This document shows, one piece after another, positions 28,227 through 36,770 of a stretch of DNA of 64,000 bases. The position numbers and the translations under genes are program-made. Origin of the DNA: Devosia rhizoryzae. GTDB lineage: Bacteria; Pseudomonadota; Alphaproteobacteria; Rhizobiales; Devosiaceae. The notes under the pieces are model-generated. The model was not told the origin of the DNA. It saw only the letters and a list, made by a program, of their open reading frames with translations, and did no database searches. The stretch spans positions 2,852,001 through 2,916,000 of the forward strand of contig NZ_CP068046.1 of assembly GCF_016698665.1 (NCBI RefSeq), read 5' to 3'. Each line of letters begins with the position of its first letter. Position 1 is the first letter of the stretch.

Positions 28227-28895
28227 ATGCCCAGACGTCCGACCAGCCCGCAAGACCTGCCGCGTTCCGTGCCGCTCTTTCCTTTGACCGGCGCGCTGCT
28301 GCTGCCGTTTTCGCACCGGCCGCTCAATATCTTTGAGCCGCGCTATATCGAAATGGTGGATGCGGCGCTGCGCGGCGACCGGATGATCGGGCTGATCCAG
28401 CCCGAGGATACGAGCGAGGAAAGCCCTTCCGGCCGGGCCCCGCTCCAGGATGTGGGCTGCATCGGGCGGCTGACGCATTTCGAGGAAAGTGGCGACGGGC
28501 GCTATTTCATCATCCTCGAAGGGGTGACGCGGTTCCGCTTGATGCATGAGCTCACCGTGCAGACTCCCTACCGCCAGGGCGTCATTTCGGGCGACGATTT
28601 CGGCCAGGACTTCAAGCGCGATTTCGGCGAGGAGGCGGTCGACCGCGCGCGCTTCGTCAAGATGATGCGCGACTATGCCGAGTTCGCCAATATCGAGCTC
28701 AACTGGGAAGAGATTGAATCGACCGGCACGGCCGACCTCGTCAATTTCTGCTGCATGGTCTCGCCCTATGGCGCGGTCGAAAAACAGGCTTTGCTGGAAG
28801 CGCCGACGCTCGAAGCACGCGCTGAAACATTGATCGCCATGACCGAATACGAGATCGCCCGCGGCGGCGCCGGCGGTTCGGGCACGCTCAACTGA
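28227..28895 (+). CDS. LON peptidase substrate-binding domain protein
   Basis: 222 residues covering only the N-terminal substrate-binding (PUA-like plus helical) domain of Lon: VPLFPLTGALLLPFSHRPLNIFEPRY split over the first 45 residues, and a YFIILEGVTRFRL core. No ATPase or protease domain follows. Stand-alone proteins of this type are widespread; the role is unclear, perhaps substrate recognition. Its stop overlaps the Trm112 start by one base. Confidence 0.88.
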   Translation: MPRRPTSPQDLPRSVPLFPLTGALLLPFSHRPLNIFEPRYIEMVDAALRGDRMIGLIQPEDTSEESPSGRAPLQDVGCIGRLTHFEESGDGRYFIILEGVTRFRLMHELTVQTPYRQGVISGDDFGQDFKRDFGEEAVDRARFVKMMRDYAEFANIELNWEEIESTGTADLVNFCCMVSPYGAVEKQALLEAPTLEARAETLIAMTEYEIARGGAGGSGTLN

Positions 28896-29131
28896 TGAGC
28901 GAAGCGCCCAATGCGCTTCGCCATGTCGTCGATGCGCAAACGCTCGAAATGCTGGTCTGCCCGCTGACCAAGACGCGGCTGACGCTGAGCGCCGACAAGA
29001 CCGAACTAATTTCGGTCGCCGCCCGCCTCGCCTTCCCGATCCAGAAAGGCGTGCCGCTTCTAAGCCTTGATGAGGCACGGGTGGTGGAGCCGGAGGAATT
29101 GAGGAAGCAGTCTCATCCACCGAGCAGCTGA
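28895..29131 (+). CDS. Trm112 family protein
   Basis: 78 residues; the typical small zinc-ribbon-like Trm112/YcaR pattern with LEMLVCPLTKTRL at residues about 15-27 and FPIQKGVPLLSLDEAR near the end. Only one cysteine of the usual zinc set is retained. Bacterial members are thought to activate methyltransferases by analogy with eukaryotic Trm112. It ends the plus-strand operon before a repeat-rich gap. Confidence 0.88.
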   Translation: MSEAPNALRHVVDAQTLEMLVCPLTKTRLTLSADKTELISVAARLAFPIQKGVPLLSLDEARVVEPEELRKQSHPPSS

Positions 29132-29136
29132 ACTTC

Positions 29137-29230
29137 GTGAGACCTCATGGTGAGCCCGTCGAACCACGAGGTCGGGTGGCTGGATAGTGCCACGACCTCG
29201 TCCTTCGACAGGCTCAGGATGAGGTCTACT
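29137..29230. repeat. Dispersed palindromic repeat, family B copy 1
   Basis: An interrupted inverted repeat beginning GAGACCTCATGGTGAG and ending CAGGATGAGGTCTACT, with inner arms CCACGAGGTCG/ACGACCTCGTCC. A related copy lies at 36632-36760, and only the outer ends survive at 38399-38430. Sits directly after the Trm112 gene and may act as a transcript hairpin. Confidence 0.7.
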
Positions 29231-29246
29231 TCTGGGTAAGGCGCAC

Positions 29247-29370
29247 AGCTCCCCCCCCCCCACCCAACCTCCCCCGTAAGTCGGGGGAGGAGCTGCATCG
29301 TGCATGTCTTGAGTTTGCAGCCGACACCGAACGAACTCCTCCCCCGCCTTACGGGGGAGGGGGGTGGGGG
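29247..29370. repeat. Dispersed palindromic repeat, family C copy 1 (with an 11-C run)
   Basis: Arms with CCCACCCAACCTCCCCCGTAAG and the complement-like CTTACGGGGGAGGGGGGTGGG flank a spacer, and an inner hairpin ACTCCTCCCCC/GGGGGAGGAGCT is present. Related copies are at 41066-41163 and 58822-58939. An uninterrupted run of 11 C occurs at 29251-29261. Confidence 0.7.
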
Positions 29371-29380
29371 CTACGCTTCA

Positions 29381-30595
29381 CTAAATCGGCAGCCCACTCA
29401 GCAACTTCGGTCCCCTGCCGCCGATCCCGGACGCTGTCCGAATAAGGAGGTTCTTGACCGGTCCCGTGCGATCGACGAGCCCGAGACCGAAATCGCGGAT
29501 GGCCCGCACTGGGGCGATATCGTTGGAGAACAGCCGGTTCATGCCATCCGTCACCACGGCCATCGAGGCGGTGTCGAACTGGCGCCAGTTCTGGTAGCGG
29601 GCCAGGACATCGTCGCCGCCATGATCGAGGCCAAGCCGCATGGCTTCGATGATGACCTCGGCAAGCGCGGCCACATCCTTGAGCCCGAGATTAAGACCCT
29701 GCCCGGCAATGGGGTGGACGACATGCGCCGCGTCGCCGATCAGGGCAAGCCGCGGCCCGACAAAGCTCTTGGCGATCTGAAGCCGCAGGGGAAAGCCCAT
29801 CAGCTTGTCCTCGAGCGTGACGGCCCCAAGGGTCGAGCCCATCACTGCTTCGATTTCAGCTTCGACCGTTTCGGTGTCCATGGCCAGGAAGCGCGGCGCT
29901 TCCTGGGAGCTCTCGGTCCAGACTAGCGATGACCTATTGCCCGTCAGTGGCAGGCTGGCAAAGGGCCCATTTGGGCGGAAATGCTCGTAAGCGACGCCCC
30001 CATGCGGCAATTCGTGGGCGATGGTGGCAACAAGGCCGGTCTGGCCATAGTCGTGGCCAAAGGTTTCGATGCCTGCCCGTTGCCGCAGCGCTGATTGCCC
30101 ACCGTCGGCGGCGATAATCAGCGGCGCCGAAAGCAGGCGTCCATCGCTCAGGGTCAGAGTGCCCGTTTCGGACCATGAAGCGATCTCTGCCGGCGTAATG
30201 ACGGTGATCAGATCCTGCGCCGCTGCCAGAAGCGCTGAACCGCTGGCCGAATTGGGCACCATATGGGCAAAAGGTTCGCCGGGCGCGACTTCGCCGTCGA
30301 ACTGCAAGAACAGTGGCCGGGCGAGGTCGCGCTTGCCCGAGTCGGTGATGTTCATAGCCAAGATGGGCTGGCTCTGGTCCACCATCTCGCCCCAAACGCC
30401 CAGCGCTTCGAAAACGCGGCGGACGCCGGCAGCAATGGCCGATGCGCGATTGTCGCGCGGTACGCTCAGCGGCCTTCGATCCACCAAGGCGACACGGATG
30501 CCCGGCGCCGATTTGGCGAGCGCCAGCGCCATGGTGAGGCCAGCCGGACCGGCTCCGACGATGAGGACGTCGTATCGCTGCTGCGCTGCGGACAT
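29381..30595 (-). CDS. UbiH/UbiF-family FAD-dependent ubiquinone hydroxylase
   Basis: 404 residues. The N-terminal dinucleotide motif VLIVGAGPAGLT (about residues 10-21), a middle ADGGQSALRQRAGI segment and the C-terminal FAD motif LIGDAAHVVHPIAGQGLN are the three signatures of the UbiH/COQ6 aromatic hydroxylases. It introduces a hydroxyl group into the ubiquinone ring; which position cannot be decided. Encoded opposite to its neighbours, converging on repeat elements. Confidence 0.9.
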   Translation of the reverse strand: MSAAQQRYDVLIVGAGPAGLTMALALAKSAPGIRVALVDRRPLSVPRDNRASAIAAGVRRVFEALGVWGEMVDQSQPILAMNITDSGKRDLARPLFLQFDGEVAPGEPFAHMVPNSASGSALLAAAQDLITVITPAEIASWSETGTLTLSDGRLLSAPLIIAADGGQSALRQRAGIETFGHDYGQTGLVATIAHELPHGGVAYEHFRPNGPFASLPLTGNRSSLVWTESSQEAPRFLAMDTETVEAEIEAVMGSTLGAVTLEDKLMGFPLRLQIAKSFVGPRLALIGDAAHVVHPIAGQGLNLGLKDVAALAEVIIEAMRLGLDHGGDDVLARYQNWRQFDTASMAVVTDGMNRLFSNDIAPVRAIRDFGLGLVDRTGPVKNLLIRTASGIGGRGPKLLSGLPI

Positions 30596-30700
30596 TGGCT
30601 ACTCCTTGCTCCATTCATTTCACAACTGAGCCGCGACAATGCAAGGGCGCCGAGTGCCTCAGGCACTTTGCTCATATTTTGAGCAGTCTAAGCAAGACCA

Positions 30701-30715
30701 GCACAATGCGTGTGC
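30701..30715. promoter_or_regulatory. Candidate NtrC enhancer site
   Basis: GCAC-N7-GTGC (GCACAATGCGTGTGC) has the arm sequence and spacing of NtrC sites and sits about 117 bases upstream of the predicted sigma-54 start point of glnK, a usual enhancer distance. The inner Y/R positions do not match consensus. Confidence 0.45.
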
Positions 30716-30797
30716 ACAAAATTGCATCACATTGCCGCCGCCGATTATCAGATTTCCTAACAGACTGATTTTGCTATCTTAATTTCCGCTCTCGAGT

Positions 30798-30813
30798 TTG
30801 GCACGGCGCTTGA
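30798..30813 (+). promoter_or_regulatory. Sigma-54 promoter of glnK-amtB
   Basis: TTGGCACGGCGCTTGA matches the -24/-12 consensus TTGGCAC-N5-TTGC with GG and the -12 dinucleotide separated by ten bases; the only clear deviation is GA instead of GC at -12. It would start transcription about 40 bases upstream of glnK, as expected for nitrogen-limitation control by NtrC. Confidence 0.75.
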
Positions 30814-30863
30814 CTCCATCTTGGCCATACCAGCATGCGCCGTCCTGGCGCCAAGGGGGACAC

Positions 30864-31202
30864 ATGAAACTTGTGGTAGCCATCATCAAGCCATCGCGGC
30901 TCGAGGAAGTGCGTCAGGCGCTGAACTCCCTCGATGTCCATGGCATGACCGTGACCGAGGTCAAAGGATACGGCCGGCAGAAGGGCCATTCGGAAATCTA
31001 TCGCGGCACCGAATATGCCGTGCACTTCCTGCCCAAGCTCAAGGTCGAGATCGCCGTGGATGACGCGCTGGCCGACGCGGTGAGCACCGCCATCCGCGAT
31101 GCCGCCCAGACCGGCCGCATCGGCGACGGCAAGATCTTCGTGCTCGACCTTCTGGCCGTCACCCGCATCCGCACCGGCGAAACCGGCGCGGCAGCCCTTT
31201 AA
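30864..31202 (+). CDS. glnK: Nitrogen regulatory protein P-II
   Basis: 112 residues from the ATG at 30864 with an AGGGGGA ribosome site; an in-frame extension to 30798 would overlap the sigma-54 promoter and is rejected. The T-loop YRGTEY includes the uridylylated tyrosine (about residue 51) and the C-terminal GRIGDGKIFV motif binds ATP/2-oxoglutarate. GlnK senses nitrogen and blocks AmtB by direct contact; its gene precedes amtB by 23 bases. Confidence 0.95.
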   Translation: MKLVVAIIKPSRLEEVRQALNSLDVHGMTVTEVKGYGRQKGHSEIYRGTEYAVHFLPKLKVEIAVDDALADAVSTAIRDAAQTGRIGDGKIFVLDLLAVTRIRTGETGAAAL

Positions 31203-31225
31203 GCGTCTTCGGGAGAAACAATCAG

Positions 31226-32617
31226 ATGAAGATAGATAAAATCCTCGGGGGCGCTGCACTGGCCTCCCTTCTGCTGGCCCTGCCAGCCTTTGCCCAGGAC
31301 GCGGCCCAGCCGCTGGCCGAAGCCGGCGCATCGGTTGCTGAAGCCACGACCGAAGCCGCAGCCGTCGTCGACAAGGGCGACGTCGCCTGGATGCTAGTCT
31401 CGACCATGGTCGTCATCGTCATGACCATTCCCGGCCTTGCGCTCTTTTACGGCGGCCTCGTCCGCGCCAAGAACATCCTCTCGGTCCTGACCCAGGTGTT
31501 CCTCGGCTTCTCGATGATCTCGATCCTCTGGGTAGCCTACGGCTATTCGCTGGCCTTTGCAGGCCCGACCGAAGGCGGCCTTTCGGCTTTCGTCGGCGAC
31601 TTCTCCAAATTCTTCCTCAACGGCGTGACGCTCGAATCCACCGCCGCGACCTTCTCGGCCGGTTTCGAACTGCCTGAGCTGGTCTTCGTCACCTTCCAGC
31701 TGACCTTTGCCTGCATCACCTCGACGCTGATCGTCGGCGGTATCGCAGAGCGCATGAAGCTGGGCGCGCTCCTGGCTTTCCTCGCCATCTGGTTCACCTT
31801 CTCCTACATCCCCATGGCTCACATGGTCTGGTCGGGTCCGGGCCTCCTTTTCGGCATGGGCGCCTATGACTTTGCCGGCGGCACCGTCGTTCACATCAAT
31901 TCGGGCGTTGCCGCCCTCGTCGCCGCCATCGTTCTCGGGCCACGCATGGGCTATATGAAGGAGCCGATCGCTCCCCATAATCTCGTCTGGACCTATGCCG
32001 GTACCGGCCTTCTCTGGTTCGGCTGGTTCGGCTTCAATGCCGGCTCCAATCTCGAAGCCAATGCCTTGACCGCCGTCGCCCTGATCAACACCGTCCTCGC
32101 TCCCGCTGCTGGCGCCCTCGCCTGGGCTCTGGGCGAAAAGGTGACCCGCGGTCATGCTTCCGCCCTTGGTGCCGTTTCCGGCGCCGTTGCCGGCCTCGTC
32201 GCCATCACCCCGGCTGCCGGCTTTGCCGGTGTCGGTGGCGCCATCATCCTCGGCGCCATTGCCGGCGTCGTCTGCCTCTGGGCCGTGGTCAACCTCAAGC
32301 CGATGCTCAAGTATGACGACTCGCTCGACGTCTTCGGCATCCACGGCGTGGGCGGTATCGTCGGCGCGCTCGGCACGGCAATCGTCGCAGCACCCGGCCT
32401 TGGCGGTTACCCGCTGGGCGACGCGGCGGCCTACTCGATCGGCGGCCAGTTCATGGTGCAGCTGACCGGCGTTGCCATTGCCATCGTTTGGTCCGGCGTC
32501 GTGGCATTCGTCGCCATGCTGATCGTCAAGGCCATCTTCGGCGGTGCCAAGGTTTCGGAAGCCTCCGAATCGGATGGCCTCGATCTCTCGACCCACGGCG
32601 AACGCGCCTACAACTGA
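31226..32617 (+). CDS. amtB: Ammonium transporter
   Basis: 463 residues with a cleavable signal (about residues 1-23, ending PAFA), a spacer and 11 membrane segments. Conserved Amt landmarks include PGLALFYGGLVRAKN, GGIAERMKLGA, DFAGGTVVHINSGVAAL and DDSLDVFGIHGVGGIVG, the second and last holding the twin histidines of the pore. It conducts ammonium under nitrogen limitation and is gated by GlnK from the adjacent gene. Confidence 0.97.
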   Translation: MKIDKILGGAALASLLLALPAFAQDAAQPLAEAGASVAEATTEAAAVVDKGDVAWMLVSTMVVIVMTIPGLALFYGGLVRAKNILSVLTQVFLGFSMISILWVAYGYSLAFAGPTEGGLSAFVGDFSKFFLNGVTLESTAATFSAGFELPELVFVTFQLTFACITSTLIVGGIAERMKLGALLAFLAIWFTFSYIPMAHMVWSGPGLLFGMGAYDFAGGTVVHINSGVAALVAAIVLGPRMGYMKEPIAPHNLVWTYAGTGLLWFGWFGFNAGSNLEANALTAVALINTVLAPAAGALAWALGEKVTRGHASALGAVSGAVAGLVAITPAAGFAGVGGAIILGAIAGVVCLWAVVNLKPMLKYDDSLDVFGIHGVGGIVGALGTAIVAAPGLGGYPLGDAAAYSIGGQFMVQLTGVAIAIVWSGVVAFVAMLIVKAIFGGAKVSEASESDGLDLSTHGERAYN

Positions 32618-32626
32618 TCTCACTCC

Positions 32627-32653
32627 GGCAGGTGGCGCATTGTGCCGCCTGCC
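32627..32653 (+). terminator. Probable amtB transcript-end hairpin
   Basis: Arms GGCAGGTGGC and GCCGCCTGCC pair over ten positions (one G-U) around a seven-base loop, ten bases after the amtB stop. There is no T-run, so it may act as a stabiliser or Rho-assisted end. Confidence 0.45.
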
Positions 32654-32848
32654 ACACACGCGACGGTGTTTGTGGCCCGGCCATTCGAGCTTAGCTCTCA
32701 TGGCCTTCTCGCCTCAAATTGCTCCACTGGAGCAATTTGCGCCCCGAGAGGGGCGACGGCTCGAAGCGTGCGGCTCATGTCCTCTTGGCCCGCCACAGAG
32801 GCTTCCCACTCGCAAACAGCATGGGCCGCACACCTCGATCCGCCATGG

Positions 32849-32864
32849 TTAGCACGCGATTAAC
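32849..32864 (+). promoter_or_regulatory. CtrA-like box upstream of ftsK
   Basis: TTAG-N7-TTAAC differs at one base from the CtrA consensus TTAA-N7-TTAAC. It lies 70 bases upstream of the ftsK ATG. CtrA controls division genes in alphaproteobacteria, so cell-cycle regulation is plausible. Confidence 0.5.
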
Positions 32865-32933
32865 CCTGGCCCGCTAAGGTCAAGCCCATCGGCCCGGTCT
32901 GATGGTTTTGATGGGCCCAAAGAGTTCGCGTAC

Positions 32934-35657
32934 ATGCCCAGCCATCCCCTTCCGACGATCGACGATGTCCGCCCTGTGCCGCCCCGCAGCCGGGCCGGCG
33001 CAGCCAGCAAAGGCAAGGCCAAGGCTCCGCCTGCGCCCCCACCCGCTATCGCCATCCGCATTCCACTGCGCATTGCCGGGCTGATGCTGCTGGGGCTTTC
33101 GGCGGTGATTCTTGCCTCGCTCGCCTCCTGGTCGGTGGATGATCCATCGCTGTCGCTGGCGACCGCCAAGAAAGCCGCCAATTGGCTGGGTTATCCGGGC
33201 GCCGTGATCGCCGACCTCGTGTTCCAGTTCCTGGGCCTTGCCGGTCTCGTCATGGTCGTGCCGCTTGCCCTTTGGGGCTGGGCGATGGCGCGCCGCTATC
33301 GCCTTACACACCCTGCCCTGCGGCTGATCGCCTGGCTCGGCGCCGTCGTTCTTGCCGCCGGGGTGTTTTCCTTTATCGCCATGCCTGAAAGCTGGCCGCT
33401 GCCGACCGGCCTCGGCGGTTTGACGGGCATGCTCTTCACCTACCTTGCGGGCATGATTGCTGGCGACCAGCCGCAGGCTGTGACCTCGACCCTTTTCGCC
33501 ATCATCCTCGCCGCACCCGCCCTCGCCTTGTTCTGGATCGCCATGGGCCTCGGCACGGCCGTTCCGGTCAAGGCCGCGAAGGCCGGCTCCCGCAAGAGCG
33601 CGGCGGCCGATCTTGAAGACGAACGCGAACCCAATCCGCTGGTGGAAGTGGCCATGGGCGCCATGGTCCATCTCGGCTATTCCATGCGCACCGCCTTCCG
33701 CCGTGCTCGGGCCGAGCATGCGGCGCGCCGCCAGGCAGACGATGTCGGCGAGTTCGCCCATACCGAGCCGAGCCTCGATGGCGAGGCGCCTGCCGTGGTC
33801 GTCGACCGCGAACCGGTGATGGCCAACCCGCAGCGCCGCATCCATGCGCCGGTGAGCCATGCCGTCGAGCCAAGCTTTGAACCCAGTGCCCGCATCCAGG
33901 CGCAGCCGGACTATGACGACACCGCCATCGACTATCCCGATGAGCCCGAAGAAGACGAAGTCCCCTTCGTCGCCGACGTGCCGGTGGTCAATCGCACCCA
34001 GCGCGGCGACTCGCGCTTCCATCCCGTTGATCCGGCAGCACCGCGCACAGCCGTGGCCGTTGCCGCGCCGGCTCCCCGCCCGGCCCAGGGCCAGCGCCAG
34101 TTCCGCGAAGCGCAGCCTTCCCTCCTCGACGAACCCGGTGGTTTCGAGCTGCCGGCGCTGAGCCTGCTCGCTGAACCCAAGCACAAGGGCCCCTCGCCCG
34201 AGCACGCCCCGGAACGTCTCGAAGAGATGGCGCGGCGTCTCGAAGAAGTGCTGGGCGATTTCGGCGTCAAGGGCGACATCATCAATGTCCGTCCCGGCCC
34301 CGTCGTCACCCTTTTCGAACTCGAACCGGCCCCCGGCATTAAATCGAGCCGCGTCATCTCGCTGGCCGACGACATCGCCCGCTCGATGTCGGCCATCTCC
34401 GCTCGCGTCGCCGTGGTCCCCGGCCGCAATGCTATCGGCATCGAGCTGCCCAATCAGGTGCGCGACACGGTGTTCTTCCGCGAAATGCTGGCGAGCTCCG
34501 ACTTCGAGAAGATGAAGGGCAAGCTCCCCATCTGCCTCGGCAAGACCATTGGCGGCGAGCCGGTGATCGCCGACCTCGCCCGCATGCCGCACTTGCTAAT
34601 CGCCGGTACCACTGGTTCGGGCAAGTCGGTGGGTATCAACACCTTCATTCTCTCGCTGCTCTACCAGATGACGCCCGAGCAGTGCCGCATGATCATGATC
34701 GATCCCAAGATGCTCGAACTCTCGATCTATGATGGCATTCCGCATCTGCTCACCCCCGTCGTCACCGATCCGCAAAAGGCGGTGGTGGCGCTCAAATGGG
34801 CGGTGCGCGAGATGGAAGATCGCTATCGCAAGATGAGCAAGATCGGCGTCCGCAATATCGACGGCTTCAACCAGCGCGTTGCCGAAGCCGCCAAGGAAGG
34901 CCGCGTCATCACCCGCACCGTGCAGACCGGCTTTGACCGCGAAACCGGCGAAGCGATCTTCGAGAGCGAAGAGTTCGACCTCCAGCCCCTGCCCTATATC
35001 GTCGTCATCGTCGACGAAATGGCGGACCTGATGATGGTGGCCGGCAAGGACATCGAAGGCGCCATCCAGCGCCTCGCGCAGATGGCCCGCGCCGCCGGCA
35101 TCCACATCGTCACGGCAACGCAGCGCCCGTCGGTCGACGTCATCACCGGCACGATCAAGGCCAATTTCCCGACCCGTATCTCATTCATGGTGACGTCAAA
35201 GATCGATAGCCGCACCATTCTGGGCGAACAGGGCGCCGAGCAGCTCCTGGGCAATGGCGACATGCTCTACATGGCATCGGGCGGCCGCACCAAGCGCCTC
35301 CACGGCGCCTTCGTGTCCGACGGCGAAGTGGAAGCGGTGGTCAACCACCTAAAGTCGCAGGGGGCGCCCGACTATCTCGACAACATCACCGAGGATGAAG
35401 ACGAGAACGGCGAGATCACGGCTGACGCTATGGGCGAAAGCGGCGGTGGCTCGGGCGACGAGCTCTACGACAAGGCCGTTCACATCGTCCTTTCGGACAA
35501 GAAGGCCTCGACCTCCTATGTGCAGCGCCGCCTCGGCGTCGGCTACAACAAGGCGGCGACCCTGATTGAGCGCATGGAACGCGAAGGCGTCATCAGCCCG
35601 GCCAATCATGCCGGCAAGCGCGAAATCCTCGTCGGCAACAACGCGGATGGGTATTGA
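32934..35657 (+). CDS. ftsK: DNA translocase FtsK
   Basis: 907 residues. A basic, proline-rich N-terminus is followed by four membrane segments (about residues 40-200), an acidic linker (about 215-420) and the RecA-like motor: Walker [11 protein letters not shown] near residue 560 and Walker [12 protein letters not shown] near 690. The C-terminal gamma winged helix (about 845-905, [18 protein letters not shown]) reads the KOPS polarity sequences. FtsK clears chromosome ends from the septum and activates XerCD at dif. Preceded by a CtrA-like site. Confidence 0.96.
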   Translation: MPSHPLPTIDDVRPVPPRSRAGAASKGKAKAPPAPPPAIAIRIPLRIAGLMLLGLSAVILASLASWSVDDPSLSLATAKKAANWLGYPGAVIADLVFQFLGLAGLVMVVPLALWGWAMARRYRLTHPALRLIAWLGAVVLAAGVFSFIAMPESWPLPTGLGGLTGMLFTYLAGMIAGDQPQAVTSTLFAIILAAPALALFWIAMGLGTAVPVKAAKAGSRKSAAADLEDEREPNPLVEVAMGAMVHLGYSMRTAFRRARAEHAARRQADDVGEFAHTEPSLDGEAPAVVVDREPVMANPQRRIHAPVSHAVEPSFEPSARIQAQPDYDDTAIDYPDEPEEDEVPFVADVPVVNRTQRGDSRFHPVDPAAPRTAVAVAAPAPRPAQGQRQFREAQPSLLDEPGGFELPALSLLAEPKHKGPSPEHAPERLEEMARRLEEVLGDFGVKGDIINVRPGPVVTLFELEPAPGIKSSRVISLADDIARSMSAISARVAVVPGRNAIGIELPNQVRDTVFFREMLASSDFEKMKGKLPICLGKTIGGEPVIADLARMPHLLIAGTTGSGKSVGINTFILSLLYQMTPEQCRMIMIDPKMLELSIYDGIPHLLTPVVTDPQKAVVALKWAVREMEDRYRKMSKIGVRNIDGFNQRVAEAAKEGRVITRTVQTGFDRETGEAIFESEEFDLQPLPYIVVIVDEMADLMMVAGKDIEGAIQRLAQMARAAGIHIVTATQRPSVDVITGTIKANFPTRISFMVTSKIDSRTILGEQGAEQLLGNGDMLYMASGGRTKRLHGAFVSDGEVEAVVNHLKSQGAPDYLDNITEDEDENGEITADAMGESGGGSGDELYDKAVHIVLSDKKASTSYVQRRLGVGYNKAATLIERMEREGVISPANHAGKREILVGNNADGY

Positions 35658-35981
35658 TCATCCCTTGCGAAGATAGGGTTTGCAGAGTTGCCTGCACCCC
35701 CTCCCTAGCTCTGCTACGGCCTTGAAGGCCTAGCGGCGCTACCCTCCCCTCAAGGGGGAGGGTGAGCTTGGGGACTTGGCATTGCCTAGCCAAACACACC
35801 GGTCTCACCTTCCCCCTCAGAGGGGAAGGCAAGCAAAGCTTGGCGACGAAGGAGCCTAGCGGCGCTCGGAAGGGGGCGACTTCCGTGCACCTAGCGCGGG
35901 GCTTGCGGAACTTCCACCTCTTGCCGCAATTACTGCATAGCCTAGGGTCAATAGCGTCACCCTTCGGAGGAAAACCTGCCC
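35658..35981. other. Intergenic region ftsK-lolA, mainly repeat
   Basis: No gene seen. Bases 35697-35877 are a dispersed repeat (family A) also present at 55901-56068; the remaining ~100 bases before lolA would hold its promoter, for which no convincing -35/-10 pair is visible. Confidence 0.6.
35697..35877. repeat. Dispersed repeat, family A copy 1
   Basis: Opens CCCCCTCCCTAGCTCTGCTACGG-like and closes with GCAAAGCTTGGCGACGAAGGAGCCTAGCGGCGCTCGGAAGGGGG in pieces that match copy 2 (55901-56068) almost base for base at both ends. Both copies contain CTACCCTCCCC and CCTTCCCCCTCAGAGGGGAAGG hairpins; the middle spacer differs. Terminal conservation with variable centre suggests a mobilised, non-autonomous element. 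Confidence 0.72.
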
Positions 35982-36611
35982 ATGAACCGTCGCCATGCCC
36001 TGATGTTCGGCCTTGCCGCTGCCTGTGCCACGACCCTGCCGGCGCTGGCTCTTGATCGAGCGCTCACGCCGGAAGAGCAGGCGCTGATCGGCGAGATCAA
36101 CGCGCATAACTCGGCCGTCCGCACCATGGCTGGGCGCTTCCTGCAGATCGATACACAGGGCGGAAGGCAGGAAGGCACGTTCTTTCTTGAACGCCCGAGC
36201 AAGATCGCGTTCCGCTATGCCCCGCCGAGCCGGGAGGAAATCGTCTCGATCGGCCGCGGTTTTTACGTCATCGACCGGCGCGAAGAGACCTATTACGCCT
36301 ATCCGCAGGACTCGATCCCGCTGCGCCAGTTCCTGGGCGACAATATCGACCTGCTGAATGCCAATGTCGTCAATGTCACCAATAGCGACGGCTACATGTC
36401 CATCACCGTAATCGACAACACCGTGGCCGGTACCGTTCAGGTCTCACTGATCTTCGACACAGAGACCAAGGACCTGGCGCAGTGGACGCTGGTCGAGCCC
36501 AGCGGCTCCGAACTCACCTTCTCACTTTACGACGTGCAGAAGGATGTCGACATTCCCGACCACTTCTTCACCTTCCCCGCCACCTATACGGGCCGGGAAC
36601 CGCCGCGGTAA
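35982..36611 (+). CDS. lolA: Outer-membrane lipoprotein carrier protein, LolA family
   Basis: 209 residues with a signal peptide (about 1-22, FGLAAACATTLPALA). The mature part contains the LolA pattern: a QIDTQGGRQEGTFFLERPSKIAF-like strand, PPSREEIVSIGRGFYVID and a late KDLAQWTLVEPSGSELTF. It ferries lipoproteins from the inner-membrane LolCDE to the outer membrane. The ftsK-lolA adjacency is common in Hyphomicrobiales, which supports the call. Confidence 0.9.
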   Translation: MNRRHALMFGLAAACATTLPALALDRALTPEEQALIGEINAHNSAVRTMAGRFLQIDTQGGRQEGTFFLERPSKIAFRYAPPSREEIVSIGRGFYVIDRREETYYAYPQDSIPLRQFLGDNIDLLNANVVNVTNSDGYMSITVIDNTVAGTVQVSLIFDTETKDLAQWTLVEPSGSELTFSLYDVQKDVDIPDHFFTFPATYTGREPPR

Positions 36612-36631
36612 GGCATTCTCCTGAGCCATTG

Positions 36632-36760
36632 AACCCTCATGGTGAGGTGCGAAGCGCCAGCGTAGCCTCGAACCACGAGGGTGGGTGAGTGGAGGGTCGT
36701 GCCACGCCCTCGTCCTTCGAGGCTCCGCTTGCGCTTCGCGCCTCAGGATGAGGGCTACTT
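36632..36760. repeat. Dispersed palindromic repeat, family B copy 2
   Basis: Begins GAACCCTCATGGTGAGGTGCG and ends CCTCAGGATGAGGGCTACTT; inner arms CGAACCACGAGGG and CCCTCGTCCTTCG are inverted. It fills the gap between the convergent lolA and uppP genes and can form a long hairpin in both transcripts. Confidence 0.7.
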
Positions 36761-36770
36761 GTGCCCCTGC

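Larger units (their letters stand above)
32618..32933. other. Intergenic region amtB-ftsK with three hairpins and a CtrA-like site
   Basis: No credible gene. It contains a 10-base-pair hairpin at 32627-32653 (GGCAGGTGGC/GCCGCCTGCC) that may end amtB transcripts, two back-to-back perfect hairpins at 32716-32738 (AAATTGCTCC, loop ACT) and 32740-32755 (CGCCCC, GAGA loop), and a CtrA-type motif at 32849-32864 before ftsK. Confidence 0.6.

Noticed and set aside
29137..29370. A CRISPR array
   Set aside because: The repeats are single palindromic elements of different families without regular short repeats and spacers or cas genes.
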